Shown here: piece after piece, positions 45,253-55,401 of the stretch
How positions within the stretch are numbered: position 1 is the stretch's first letter
How the letters are laid out: each line of letters begins with the position of its first letter
Assembly: GCA_014871385.1 (NCBI GenBank)
Contig: CM026431.1
Location: forward strand, 7,685,778-7,749,777
DNA: 64,000 nt
Direction: 5' to 3'
Source: Ceratodon purpureus
Lineage: Eukaryota; Streptophyta; Bryopsida; Pseudoditrichales; Ditrichaceae
Notes under the pieces: model-generated
Seen by the model: the letters and a program-made list of their open reading frames with translations, nothing else
Told to the model about the DNA's origin: nothing
The model's database searches: none
Made by a program: the position numbers and the translations under genes

Positions 45253-45805
45253 CTATTACCGTGCCCACGGTCATAGGAAGACCGTGGATCCCATCGATGA
45301 CAGACGTGATTGGATGATATCGGATCCTCCGGAAAGAATATGATGGATCATCATCCGTCCACATCTGCGTGGAAAATGTTCACGGTCATGGGACCAGCCT
45401 CCACATCTGCGTGTACTAGCTAGTGACCACTCAGCAGTTGCTACTCTCACTCTGATCAACAAGTGCACCATCTTGAGTTGCACACTACCAGAGTACCAAT
45501 TTTGTGGTTTATTATGTGATCATGGTTGATCAACATCGACCTATATGGGCAAACTCCGATACAATGGTTTTTAGATGTGTTACAACTCAAGCATATCTAG
45601 ATGGGTAAATTGTACGTAGAGATATCCTCTTTCGCTGCATCTTGAAGCGGAAGCGGAAGTTTGGGGTGGGAAGTGGAGTTACTCCATTTTGTAGGTCAGA
45701 AGCGGTTTGATTGGCATGTAACATGGTAAAGGAGAGGAGAGGGAGCACAAAGAGGTGGAGAGCATTCGCAGAAACTATTTCAAATGAGGGGAAGAAAAAC
45801 AAAAA

Positions 45806-45879
45806 TGCCCTCTACAGGGATCGAACCTGTGACCTTCGCGTTATTAGCACGACGCTCTGACCAGCTGAGCTAAGAAGGC
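45806..45879 (-). tRNA. tRNA-Ile(AAU), array copy 25
   Basis: Same sequence as copy 1. Confidence 0.95.
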
Positions 45880-46432
45880 CTATTACCGTGCCCACGGTCA
45901 TAGGAAGACCGTGGATCCCATCGATGACAGACGTGATTGGATGATATCGGATCCTCCGGAAAGAATATGATGGATCATCATCCGTCCACATCTGCGTGGA
46001 AAATGTTCACGGTCATGGGACCAGCCTCCACATCTGCGTGTACTAGCTAGTGACCACTCAGCAGTTGCTACTCTCACTCTGATCAACAAGTGCACCATCT
46101 TGAGTTGCACACTACCAGAGTACCAATTTTGTGGTTTATTATGTGATCATGGTTGATCAACATCGACCTATATGGGCAAACTCCGATACAATGGTTTTTA
46201 GATGTGTTACAACTCAAGCATATCTAGATGGGTAAATTGTACGTAGAGATATCCTCTTTCGCTGCATCTTGAAGCGGAAGCGGAAGTTTGGGGTGGGAAG
46301 AGGAGTTACTCCATTTTGTAGGTCAGAAGCGGTTTGATTGGCATGTAACATGGTAAAGGAGAGGAGAGGGAGCACAAAGAGGTGGAGAGCATTCGCAGAA
46401 ACTATTTCAAATGAGGGGAAGAAAAACAAAAA

Positions 46433-46506
46433 TGCCCTCTACAGGGATCGAACCTGTGACCTTCGCGTTATTAGCACGACGCTCTGACCAGCTGAGCTAA
46501 GAAGGC
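46433..46506 (-). tRNA. tRNA-Ile(AAU), array copy 26
   Basis: Same sequence as copy 1; last gene of the array. Confidence 0.95.
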
Positions 46507-46653
46507 CTATTACCGTGCCCACGGTCATAGGAAGACCGTGGATCCCATCGATGACAGACGTGATTGGATGATATCGGATCCTCCGGAAAGAATATGATCG
46601 ATCATCATCCGTCCACATCTGCGTGGAAAATGTTCACGGTCAAGGGACCAGCC

Positions 46654-47156
46654 CCCCTCGCAGGTCTAATTGACTTGGACGAATTTGCCAGGAGCACTGT
46701 CCGGGAAGAACCGGCGGTCAGTTGCAACGTGACCGGTAAAAAATGAGATTTAACTGGAGAAAATTGATGGTTAAAGGCTTAGAAACCGGTAGATTTGAAA
46801 GGTTAGTGGAAATAAGCTTTTTGGTGGGAAGAACACTCGGAAATTAAGCCCAAAGCAATCTCCAACAGTCAGTTTCCAACCGGTTCTCCCGAGGGTATAA
46901 GTGTTAGGGCCGGATATTAGCTTGGGAGGCTTGAAGTGGGCCGGATATCTACTGGTTCTCAGGCGAGTTTCAAATGGATCGCCGGTTCTTGGCTGGTGAG
47001 GCTAGGGTTTTGGGTATACCCCGCCCCGCCGCCGCCCTCTAGCGCTCTCCCCGTCGCAACTCCAGCTCTCCCCACAGCTCCTCCGCAGTTGCCCTTCACG
47101 CCTCGCTCCGCCCCTGCTCGCACTCCGCCCCTGCTCACCGCCTTTGCTTGCACAGC
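46654..47156. other. Sequence right of the array, no gene seen
   Basis: No coding region recognised. CCGG-containing phrases recur (AACCGGC, ACCGGT, GGGCCGGATAT twice near 46912 and 46938). GC content rises sharply from about 47020. Confidence 0.4.
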
Positions 47157-47345
47157 TCATCGCCCGCCCCTGCTCGTTCCTGCTCGCATAGCTCATCGCC
47201 CGCCCCTGCTTGTTCCTGCTCTCACAGCTCATTGCCCGCCCCCGCTCGTTCCTGCTCTCACAGTTCATCGCCCTCCCCTGGTCGTTGCTCGCTGGCCGTC
47301 GCACTGCTCGTTGCTCACTGGCCGTCGCACTGCTCGTCGCTCCCG
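47157..47345. repeat. GC-rich minisatellites
   Basis: A 36-bp unit beginning GCTCATCGCCCGCCCCTGCT is repeated a little over three times (47157-47275), followed by two copies of GCTCGTTGCTCACTGGCCGT-like sequence. Translated frames over it are Ala/Pro-rich and not convincing. Confidence 0.8.
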
Positions 47346-48793
47346 GTAAGCTATGTCGCACTGCTATGTCCTTGGTGTTGGATTCTTTTAATGCTCGTCA
47401 GAAACTGAGTGCCCAAGGTAGTATACTTCATGCTGTTGTCATGTGAATGACGTCGATGCAAGTTGGAGTATACGTTGGTGATCGGGTACAGTACCCTCAC
47501 CTTCAGCTGCATGGTCGATACTCATGTTACTCAGCATGCCTCCAGTGAGTCGGCGACAGTGATAGACCATTGCTGAGCTCAAAAGCTTGGAGTTGGTTCG
47601 CCTTTTCTGTAGCAACTAGGAATGCACTGTCTGTTAGACTGGAGTTACGTTGCATTTGTTTCGTATACTTTCTGTTCTCAATGCTCATTGATATGATCTG
47701 ACATGCCAACTCGTATTCTGAGAATTTTTCAATTTGGTTTTAATATACATGATAGAGCATCGCAGATCGAGCTTCAACGTTAAATTTGTATTGGACGCAG
47801 CGGAAGACTTCGAATTTGGTAAGTGAACCCATCTTCAATGGTGTTTTTTATGTTGAAATTTGATATTCTGTTTGGGGTTTCTAAGCTGGACTCAGAGTTT
47901 GTTGGAAAGGGGAGTTACTGTTGATGTTACTATTGCTATTATTGTTGAGTTACTGTTGCTGCATTGTGTTTGTGTGAGATTCATGTGCTCATGTTGAATT
48001 TGGGTTGTGGGTGATTGATGTCTCTGCCTTTGGGTGTTTTGTTGCTGCATTGTGTTTGTGTGAGATTTATGTGCTCATGTTGAATTTGGGTTGTGGGTGA
48101 TTGATGTCTCTGCCTTTGGGTGATTTGTTCCTGAATCTGTTTGTAGAATCTGTTTGTAGAATCTGTTTGTAGAATCTGTTTGTAGAATCTGTTTGTAGAA
48201 TCTGAATCTGTTTGATGTCTCTGCCTTTGGGTGTTTTGTTCCAGTGTGTTTGAAATGTTTGCACAGGCCTTGTTTGTTTAGAACTCATGTCTTCTTAAGT
48301 CTTGCTTGTTGAAGAAGATGTTTGTTTTATTCTTGTTTGCTTAAGTCTAAAGTTTTATCCACTTTGATGCAGATAGTAAGACTGTTGGATTTAGGTCTTA
48401 ACTTTTACACTTAAGAGCATAGGTAAGCCACTATTACAGTGATTTATTGCTTTGTATATGTGCTTTTGTTGGTGCTTTTGCTGTTTATGGTGCTTTTGCT
48501 GTTTTGCATGGTTTATACATAATTGTTGCTGTTTTGGTGTATTTGTTTTAGTTTTGCATGGTCTTTGCTTACTTCTTGCTGTTTTGCATGGTTTTTGCAT
48601 AGTACTTGCTGTTTTTGATTAGTTGTTGTTTTTGCATGGTTTTTGCATGGTTTCAAGGTTTTTGTATGGTTTTTGCATGGTTTCAAGGTTTTTGTATGGT
48701 TTTTGCATGGTTTCAAGGTTTTTGTATGGTTTTTGCATGGTTGGCTTCTTACTGATTATTGTTTTGTTGATTTGTAGGTTTTTTTCTTAAAAA
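47346..48793. other. Upstream region of the hAT gene, with short tandem repeats
   Basis: It holds an 82-bp direct duplication (about 47955-48120, TTGCTGCATTGTGTTTGTGT), five copies of AGAATCTGTTTGT (48145-48210) and three copies of a 30-bp GCATGGTTTCAAGGTTTTTG unit (48633-48740). A likely acceptor TTGTAG at 48777, just before the ATG, suggests an intron in the 5' UTR. Confidence 0.6.
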
Positions 48794-51037
48794 ATGACTT
48801 CAAGAAAAAGGCAAAGAACTCTTAGAGACACTTTGTTTAGAGCTGGACAAGCTGAACCAGAGGTAGAGGTAGCACACTTAGTCCATGCAGCCACTTCTGC
48901 CACACATTCAGATGAGGGCAGTAGTAGTATCACCACCATCCAAGCTGCAAACATGTTGTGGAAGGATAAGTGGTTGCAAGACTTTTATTGGTTAGAGTTC
49001 AATTCAGAGTTGGGTAGAACATTTTGCAAAGTCTGTAGGGCAGGAGGAGGTCGTGGAGCCTTTGCTACAGATGGCTCAGTCAACATCAAGTACTCAGCAT
49101 TCCATGATCACTCTGTTAGTGTGGAGCACAGGAAATTGGCATGGGCAGCTCAAGCAGGAAGTAAGAGAATGGAGAAGCATATTGCAGAGCAAGCCAAAAC
49201 AGCAGACACTGCCCTTTTATCACTTTTCAAGGCAGCCTACTACATAGGAATGAACACCATTCCTTTCAGTAAGTTTACTCCATTATGTGATCTTTTAGTA
49301 GATCTGAAAACTGAAATCACCCCCACATTGTACCATGATGACAAGGCATGTGCAGACATGTTGATTTGCATATCTAGTGTTATCCATAGAAAAGTGTTAG
49401 ATAGGGTTAGAAACTCTCCATATTATGGTATAATGGTTGATGAGTCCACTGACATATCTGTGACAGGTCATTTAGTGGTTTTTGCCACATTTCTTGAGGA
49501 TGGTATATCTACTGTTGCATTTCTTGGACTGTTGGATATTCCTGAAGGAAAAAAAGATGCTGCTGTGATTTTTGATGTTTTACTAACAAATCTAAAGCAG
49601 TGGGGATTGGATTTGGAGAAATTTGTTGGTTTTGGATCAGATGGAGCAGCAGTCATGGTTGGATGTAGAAATGGAGTTGCCACCAAATTGAAGAGGGAAG
49701 TAAATCCTTTTCAACTTTCTGTCCATTGTGTTGCACATAGGACTAATCTTGCTTCTTTAGATGCTGCTGGAAGTAGATCTTGTAAAGAAGTTTCTAAAGT
49801 CTTAGATAAGATCTTGAATGATACTGCAGCACATTTTAAGAAGTCATCTAAAGCTAAATGTGAACTAGCTGCCATCAAAAAAGAATTGTTTGACACTCAA
49901 AAGACATTAAAAAGATTTCAGAAAATAAGATGGCTTTCAAGGTGGCAGTCTGTTACTACCTTATGTGATTCACTTGAAAGTGTCATCACTTATTTTCGTG
50001 ATGTTCCTCATGATGATGATGATGTTGGTGTAGGTTTGTTGTACAATAAATTAAGAACTTTCAAGTATGTATACTGCCTGTATTTTTTGGCTGATATCTT
50101 GCATAGTTTGTCTATCCTAAGTAGGACATTTCAGTATAAATCTGTTGATGTTAGTACAGTGGGTGCACTAATTAAGTCTGAAATTACATCAATCAGAATG
50201 TCCTTCATCACTGAAAGTACTGATCTGAATGAGTCTACTTTCAATGATGATGTTGGTTATCATATTATCCCTTCATTTGGTCCTCCAGGAGGTTATCTTC
50301 AGAGGTTATCCTCTGAAATCCGTGGTTCTAAATTTCATGATGTTGAAATGATTAGAGATAGAACAGGAGCTGATTTGGTAGAAGCTTTGGCATTCCAAAC
50401 TTCTTTTGCTGAGGAAGTGTGCAAAGGGTTGGAAGCTAGGTTTCAAGAAAATGATGTAATTTCTTGTTTTAAAGTACTAAATCCATGTGAGTTGCCTTCT
50501 AGACAAGTTGGTTTGAAAAGTTGGGGTGTGACAGAGTTAGAGAAGATTTGTGAGCACTTTGGGAAGGAGAAAATTATTGGAGAGAAGAAGTTTGCTCCCA
50601 TGATGAATGCTGATGCATTAAGGAGAGAGTTCCTTGCATACAAGATTCAAGCCTCAACAGAATGGCGTGAGAAAACTTTCCATGAGTTGTGGTCCATGGT
50701 AAGTTGGAATCACACCCTTCAACTAAAATATGCTAATCTGCGAATTCTTGCTGACATAGCAAGAGTACAATGTGTTAGTACAGCTCAATGTGAAAGAGCT
50801 TTTTCCATTCAGAATTGCATTAAAACCAAATTTCGTAATAATTTGCAATCTAAAAATTTAGAATCTGTGATAAGGCTTGCAATGGAAGGTAAGCTTGTTA
50901 ATTGTGATTCTATCTTGATTGAAGCCATTGCTTTGTGGAAGAATTCTAGGAAGTTTAGATTTCTGTTTTCTCACCCTGAAAGATACCTTTCTGGACATGA
51001 GAGCCCTGAATGTGATGATGCTGATTTTGACTTGTAG
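48794..51037 (+). CDS. hAT-superfamily transposase, intact frame
   Basis: Encodes 747 residues with an ATG right after a probable UTR acceptor. Residues 58-116 are a BED/TTF-type zinc finger (C78-x2-C81 ... H106, H112). Residues 205-300 start the RNase H-like core, with MVDESTD (216-222) and FGSDGAAVMVG, whose aspartates D216 and D283 fit the catalytic pair. A helical insertion follows. The end carries the hAT dimerisation region: LADIARVQCVST, AQCERAFSIQNC and KTKFRNNLQSKNLESVIRLA. It most resembles the ZNF862/TTF-type hAT group. hAT enzymes cut and paste elements with 8-bp duplications. The complete frame suggests a young element or a domesticated gene; I could not find terminal repeats, so its extent is open. 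Confidence 0.88.
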   Translation: MTSRKRQRTLRDTLFRAGQAEPEVEVAHLVHAATSATHSDEGSSSITTIQAANMLWKDKWLQDFYWLEFNSELGRTFCKVCRAGGGRGAFATDGSVNIKYSAFHDHSVSVEHRKLAWAAQAGSKRMEKHIAEQAKTADTALLSLFKAAYYIGMNTIPFSKFTPLCDLLVDLKTEITPTLYHDDKACADMLICISSVIHRKVLDRVRNSPYYGIMVDESTDISVTGHLVVFATFLEDGISTVAFLGLLDIPEGKKDAAVIFDVLLTNLKQWGLDLEKFVGFGSDGAAVMVGCRNGVATKLKREVNPFQLSVHCVAHRTNLASLDAAGSRSCKEVSKVLDKILNDTAAHFKKSSKAKCELAAIKKELFDTQKTLKRFQKIRWLSRWQSVTTLCDSLESVITYFRDVPHDDDDVGVGLLYNKLRTFKYVYCLYFLADILHSLSILSRTFQYKSVDVSTVGALIKSEITSIRMSFITESTDLNESTFNDDVGYHIIPSFGPPGGYLQRLSSEIRGSKFHDVEMIRDRTGADLVEALAFQTSFAEEVCKGLEARFQENDVISCFKVLNPCELPSRQVGLKSWGVTELEKICEHFGKEKIIGEKKFAPMMNADALRREFLAYKIQASTEWREKTFHELWSMVSWNHTLQLKYANLRILADIARVQCVSTAQCERAFSIQNCIKTKFRNNLQSKNLESVIRLAMEGKLVNCDSILIEAIALWKNSRKFRFLFSHPERYLSGHESPECDDADFDL

Positions 51038-51096
51038 CTTCACATAATTTTTTTTTTTGTTTTTTTGTTTTTTTTCATGCATGTTTAGTACAATAG

Positions 51097-51137
51097 GGGT
51101 CACCCTTCTCTCATATCATACCATAGAAGGGTGACCC
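51097..51137. repeat. Hairpin 1 downstream of the hAT gene
   Basis: Perfect 13-bp arms GGGTCACCCTTCT (51097-51109) and AGAAGGGTGACCC (51125-51137). Confidence 0.8.
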
Positions 51138-51187
51138 TTATAACCTCTCACATGAGTTGTCTTGCAAAACATGTGAGAGCTTATAAG
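51138..51187. repeat. Hairpin 2 downstream of the hAT gene
   Basis: Arms TTATAACCTCTCACATG and CATGTGAGAGCTTATAA, 17 bp with one mismatch, directly abutting hairpin 1. Confidence 0.8.
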
Positions 51188-52293
51188 GATCCATGGCCAT
51201 CAACTGGTGATGGGCATCAGGTTCAACTCCTGCCATGGATGTTAACTGATTCAATTGAGAAAAAGGGGGTTTTTCTACTGGTTGTAATTTTATTTTCAAA
51301 GTTTTAGACCGACCAATAGAAAAAGTTAGAGGTTTCAAACTTGATGAATTTTAAAGACTCCTCCATGTAACCGGGAGAAAAAGACTTGGAGCTGGTCATG
51401 CTGCCCAAATAGAGGCTATGGACTCCTTGAGCCCAAAACCTTCCCGAACACTGGCCAGGAGCGTCTGCCATTACCTCAGTGTCAAAGGAGGGGAATGTGA
51501 TCACGTACCTGTCATGGTGAAGGGTACCTACATTGCTGAAAGTGAATAGCGCGTCTCTAGAAGTTTGGTCAACTTGCCAGAATCTAGATGCATGCGTAGG
51601 CGTTAAGCAAAATCTGTTATACCACCACTGTATATCGCTCAATCATATGCTTCACGATGCTTTTGAAATGTTGGTGTCATGCGGAGGATAGAACATTTAG
51701 TGACACCAATCATCACGCACTGGAGCCTCACCCAATGCACTCATCGTCATGTGTCAGAAAATTGAGAAAAGGGGCCTTCGCCGAAGCACTCATTTTGTGA
51801 ACACGTGGCCTCACCACATGTTACGACTTGGAAGTTATTCAAAATGTTCCTGCATGTTCAAGGTATTGTTTTCTCCGGACCTAGCGCCGCTCATGACGCG
51901 TCTTGGCCACGGCCAGCGCCTTGGCCCCTAAGTTGTTAGACAGTAAAGATGCTGGTGTCCCGGCCGAGAGGTCTTAGTAAGGTCTACATTTTTGCGAGGA
52001 ACTCCTCTAACTTCTGTGTAGGCAGTCCATAATATTCATCTGTTTCTGATAAGATATTAGAACTAGTATATTTTCACTAGCTGGTGCATTCCTGCAGTCT
52101 GTGAGTAAGGTCAGATCAGCAAGAGTATACAACACGTTCATTCAAGAAGTTTGGTCGATAAATTTCGTTATCCGGATAAACGTTGATCAATGACAAATAT
52201 TTGAAAGTCGTTTTAATTATCTGTTACTGATAATTAGACATATCAATCCCATTACACGTCTAGTTTTTAGTCTTTGAGGCTTGGAACTGAAGG
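51188..52293. other. Intergenic, no gene seen
   Basis: No recognised feature. A minus-strand frame at 51304-51642 has no ATG start and no family match that I know. Confidence 0.4.
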
Positions 52294-54017
52294 ATGAGGG
52301 GTGTCGGTATGAGAGCAGTTCTTATCGTTAAGAGTTTCCTCTGCTTGTGGCTCATGATTGCGAGTTCAGCTGCGCAATGCCCCAGTGCAGCATTCTCGCC
52401 ATCGGATGTGCTGCAAAACTTCGACCAGAACACAGTGACGGATAGGTTGGCGGAGCACATTGCGAGCCTGGACGAGAAGGTCCCTGCGCTATTCCAAGGA
52501 TATGGTATCGATGTGCACGCCGTGACTGTGGTATACGGGAACACGACCATATACTCTACTGGAATGGTGGACACCCCCTTCCGCATCGCATCGGTCACCA
52601 AGGTTTTCACCGCCATGGGAGCGCTGGTGCTGCGGCAGCAAGGGCGTCTCGCACTGGACGACCCAGTCAAGAAGTTCCTGCCAAATTTCTCTGTGATCAA
52701 TCCCTACGGGAAGCAGCACGACATTACCCTCCGCGAGCTGATGGGCCACCTCTCCGGATTGCCTCGAGAGCTCTGCGCTGGAAGCATCTTCTGTGGGCCG
52801 GAGGACGAGGAAGATATCCTGCGTTTCATTGCAAGGATGCAACTGGTGCGTCCTCCGTGGAGCGTGATTCCCACCTACTCCAACCTCGGCTTCGCAGTTC
52901 TCGGTCATGCTTGGGAGAAGGCGACGTCGCCGCGACAGTCTTGGAGCGAATTTGTCCGAAATGCGATCTTGAATCCTTTGGACATGCACGACACAGGGCT
53001 GGATTTCGCCAACGTGAAGCTCGCTCCTGGCAACCTCGGTCCAAAGTATCCTTCAAACACCTCGATTGGATGGGTTGGACCAACAGGTGATATGTAAGTC
53101 TCCCAAACACTCACTCTAAACCCTGAAACATAGCTTGATGGACAATTTGATGAATAGCTCGTATGCACCAATTCTCAAGAAGGGTAGGACCACATGCTGA
53201 TTGATGACGCAGGTACTCCACTGCTCTGGACCTCGCAAAATTTCTGAAATTTCTTCTCAAGCCCGATGAGAAGCTGCTCTCTGAAACGGCAATCCGCGAG
53301 TGGACTAAACCGACCACACTCTTCCCCGACACCTCCGACCCAACAAACATCTGGAACGGCTTCGCTATGCCATGGGAGCTCGTCTCACTCACCACGACCG
53401 ACAACCAATCCACCACTCTCATCACCAAAGGTGGCGCAGTCGGGACATACCTCTCCATCATCGCGCTCCACCCCGACTCCCAGCTGGGCGTATCGGTGCT
53501 CACAAGTTCCCCCAATACTACATTAGGTCTAAACGGCGTCTCCTACCCATCCGTCATCTCGTCAGCAATCCTCCAGGACCTCATCCCCGCAGTCCAATCG
53601 ATCCACTCCAAACTCATCTCGTCTCTGTACTCGGGCGTCTACACCTGCAAACGCAGCCAGGACCCCATGGTTAGTCCCAGTTTCGCGAACGTGACGTACC
53701 AGGTGCTGGGAGGCAGCATCAATGTGACCGCCATGGCACCCGGGAAAGCTCTCGTTGCAGACTGGAACATCACCGTCCTCCAGAACGGCGTGGAAGCCCA
53801 TCTGAATTATTCTGCATCGCTGGTGCTGAAATCTGCAGCTGAGCATTCGTTCTGGGCTTATGCTAGATCTTGCAGTCTGATCTCGGCAGGTCTGAGCTAC
53901 GATGTGGAGATCGCGAGGCCCAACTTCCCGGGGTCGGTATACCAGTCCGTGTTCAGGTTTGAGCCCGGGATGAAGGTTGTTCGGTGGCCCGGCATTGGTG
54001 CCGAATGCTACAAGTGA
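52294..54017 (+). CDS. Secreted class C beta-lactamase-like serine hydrolase
   Basis: Two exons, 52294-53093 and 53213-54017, joined in phase through GTAAGT and GCAG, give 534 residues. Residues 1-27 are a signal peptide (IVKSFLCLWLMIASSAAQ). The penicillin-binding/beta-lactamase fold shows SVTK (100-103, nucleophile Ser), LMGHLSGLPREL, YSN (195-197) and, across the splice junction, GDMYSTALDLAKFL. TKGGAVGTYL may serve as the third (K-x-G) motif. The C-terminal 130 residues are an Asn-rich beta-type extension with potential N-glycosylation sites. Eukaryotic relatives include LACTB-like and secreted esterase or peptidase enzymes, with few substrates known. The exons are richer in GC than the flanks. 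Antibiotic hydrolysis should not be assumed. Confidence 0.88.
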
Positions 54018-55401
54018 GTCCAGCTTCGGTAAAGTCGAGAACTGAAGAAGTCGAATCTTAACTCCTTCAGAGCGACAATTTTACTTGAACCTACATAGTG
54101 CATGAACACTATAAATTACAGGGCTCCTTCTGTGATCAATTTGTTTTTTTCTTATTCTTTTAGACAATTTGCTTCGAATTTTTATGGACTCTTACACAAA
54201 TATTACTCATTTAAATCATTGTCGATTATGTTAAAGCCTGTTAAGCGACTCATTTATTTTACTGGATCATAAGGCATCTTGGAATTGAGAAATGGCCGGT
54301 TGGGCTAATTCAACCATTCGAAGTATCATCTGTGGGAAGGACTCTTTCACAGCGAGATTGTCAATGATGTATATGCTGGATGAACATGCTCCTTGTGGTG
54401 TGTAAGCACCCTGCATCTCAAATTTCGAAATGCAGATCGGCTTGTTGAAAAAGAATTATCCAACAACATCGTACCTTCTTGAAGACAACTAGGGTTTGAC
54501 ATTGTTCAATCCAAGCCTCGCATCAAAGTTCCACAACAAATAGAGTCGAGTGCAACCGTTTGATTTCAGTTGATCACCTGGTGGCTTTCCTTCTGCTAAG
54601 AACTGAATTTCGAAAACCGTTATCCAGCAACTTATCTATCAGAAGCATAGAATTTGGCGACTAAAATGTACAAAATCAAAGAGGCTGTCGATTTTGCACT
54701 TAGTATCAATTTTGCGTATGAACCTGTCACGCCGGTCATCTCCACGTCGGCCAGTTATGTCCCCGTCACCTCTTGCTGCTGCCGATCTATCGTCAACATC
54801 TCGGTCGACTATCGCGCAAATCTCCAAAAATCCAACATATTAGTGCCGGTAATGTACTGATCCAGCGACAAAAGTCGAAAGTCATTCCACCTGGCAAAAA
54901 ATTTAAAAGCAAAAGCTGTGCCAACTTGGCAAAGCCGGTCGCCGCATCGTCGGCTGCAGGATAAACCCCCACGGGAACAGGCCCGCAGGGTTTTAGATGG
55001 CCTGTGGATTGGGTTGCGGGCACGGGTAACCGTGTGAAGCCTTCATTATCATCGCCAAGGCCATAGCTTTGTCTCAGAGATGGAGTTTTTGCTGCTTGTT
55101 TCTGAGTTGGGTTAAGCTTGAATCTTTTTTTTCTGAGTACATTGGGTTCATTTATGCCCAAACTGAGTTTGCGTGAAGAATTTACGTCAGTGGAGAATTT
55201 TTTTATGTTCAGTTTGGTGAAGTGTAGATGGTTTTGTGGTGTATGTGAAGATTCGTTGAGGTGGAGGGGAGCTGGAAGAGTTTGAGCTGTGGGTAGTGTT
55301 TGCGTGGTGTGGAGATACATTGTGGAGGATTCAGAGGTTGGTAGTGGAGTTCAGTTCGTTTGAGGTGGGGTTGAGGAACGGTTGGTGATTTGAAGTGCAC
55401 C
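54018..55401. other. Intergenic, probable 3' and 5' UTRs
   Basis: AT-rich to about 54650 with no gene. The last few hundred bases before 55402 are T/G-rich and could be the 5' UTR and promoter of the Iojap gene; no clear TATA box. Confidence 0.4.

Larger units (their letters stand above)
40026..46653. repeat. tRNA-Ile array, block C, and right edge
   Basis: The 627-bp units resume in register. Ten complete units follow the one split by the giant element, then a partial unit whose identity stops after GGGACCAGCC at about 46653. Changes from the consensus that I noticed: 43956 and 43981 (both C to T, in a tRNA), 46301, 46599 and 46643. Differences are denser at the edge than in the interior, as expected if unequal exchange homogenises the middle of an array. 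Confidence 0.95.

Noticed and set aside
532-46653. CRISPR-like regular array
   Set aside because: The unit is 627 bp and identical throughout, with no variable spacers, and contains eukaryotic tRNA genes.
46936-47408. Ala/Pro/Ser-rich frames over the GC-rich minisatellite
   Set aside because: Low complexity, open on several frames at once, with no domain.
51304-51642. Minus-strand frame of 112 codons
   Set aside because: No ATG near its start, no domain I recognise, and no neighbouring exon in phase.
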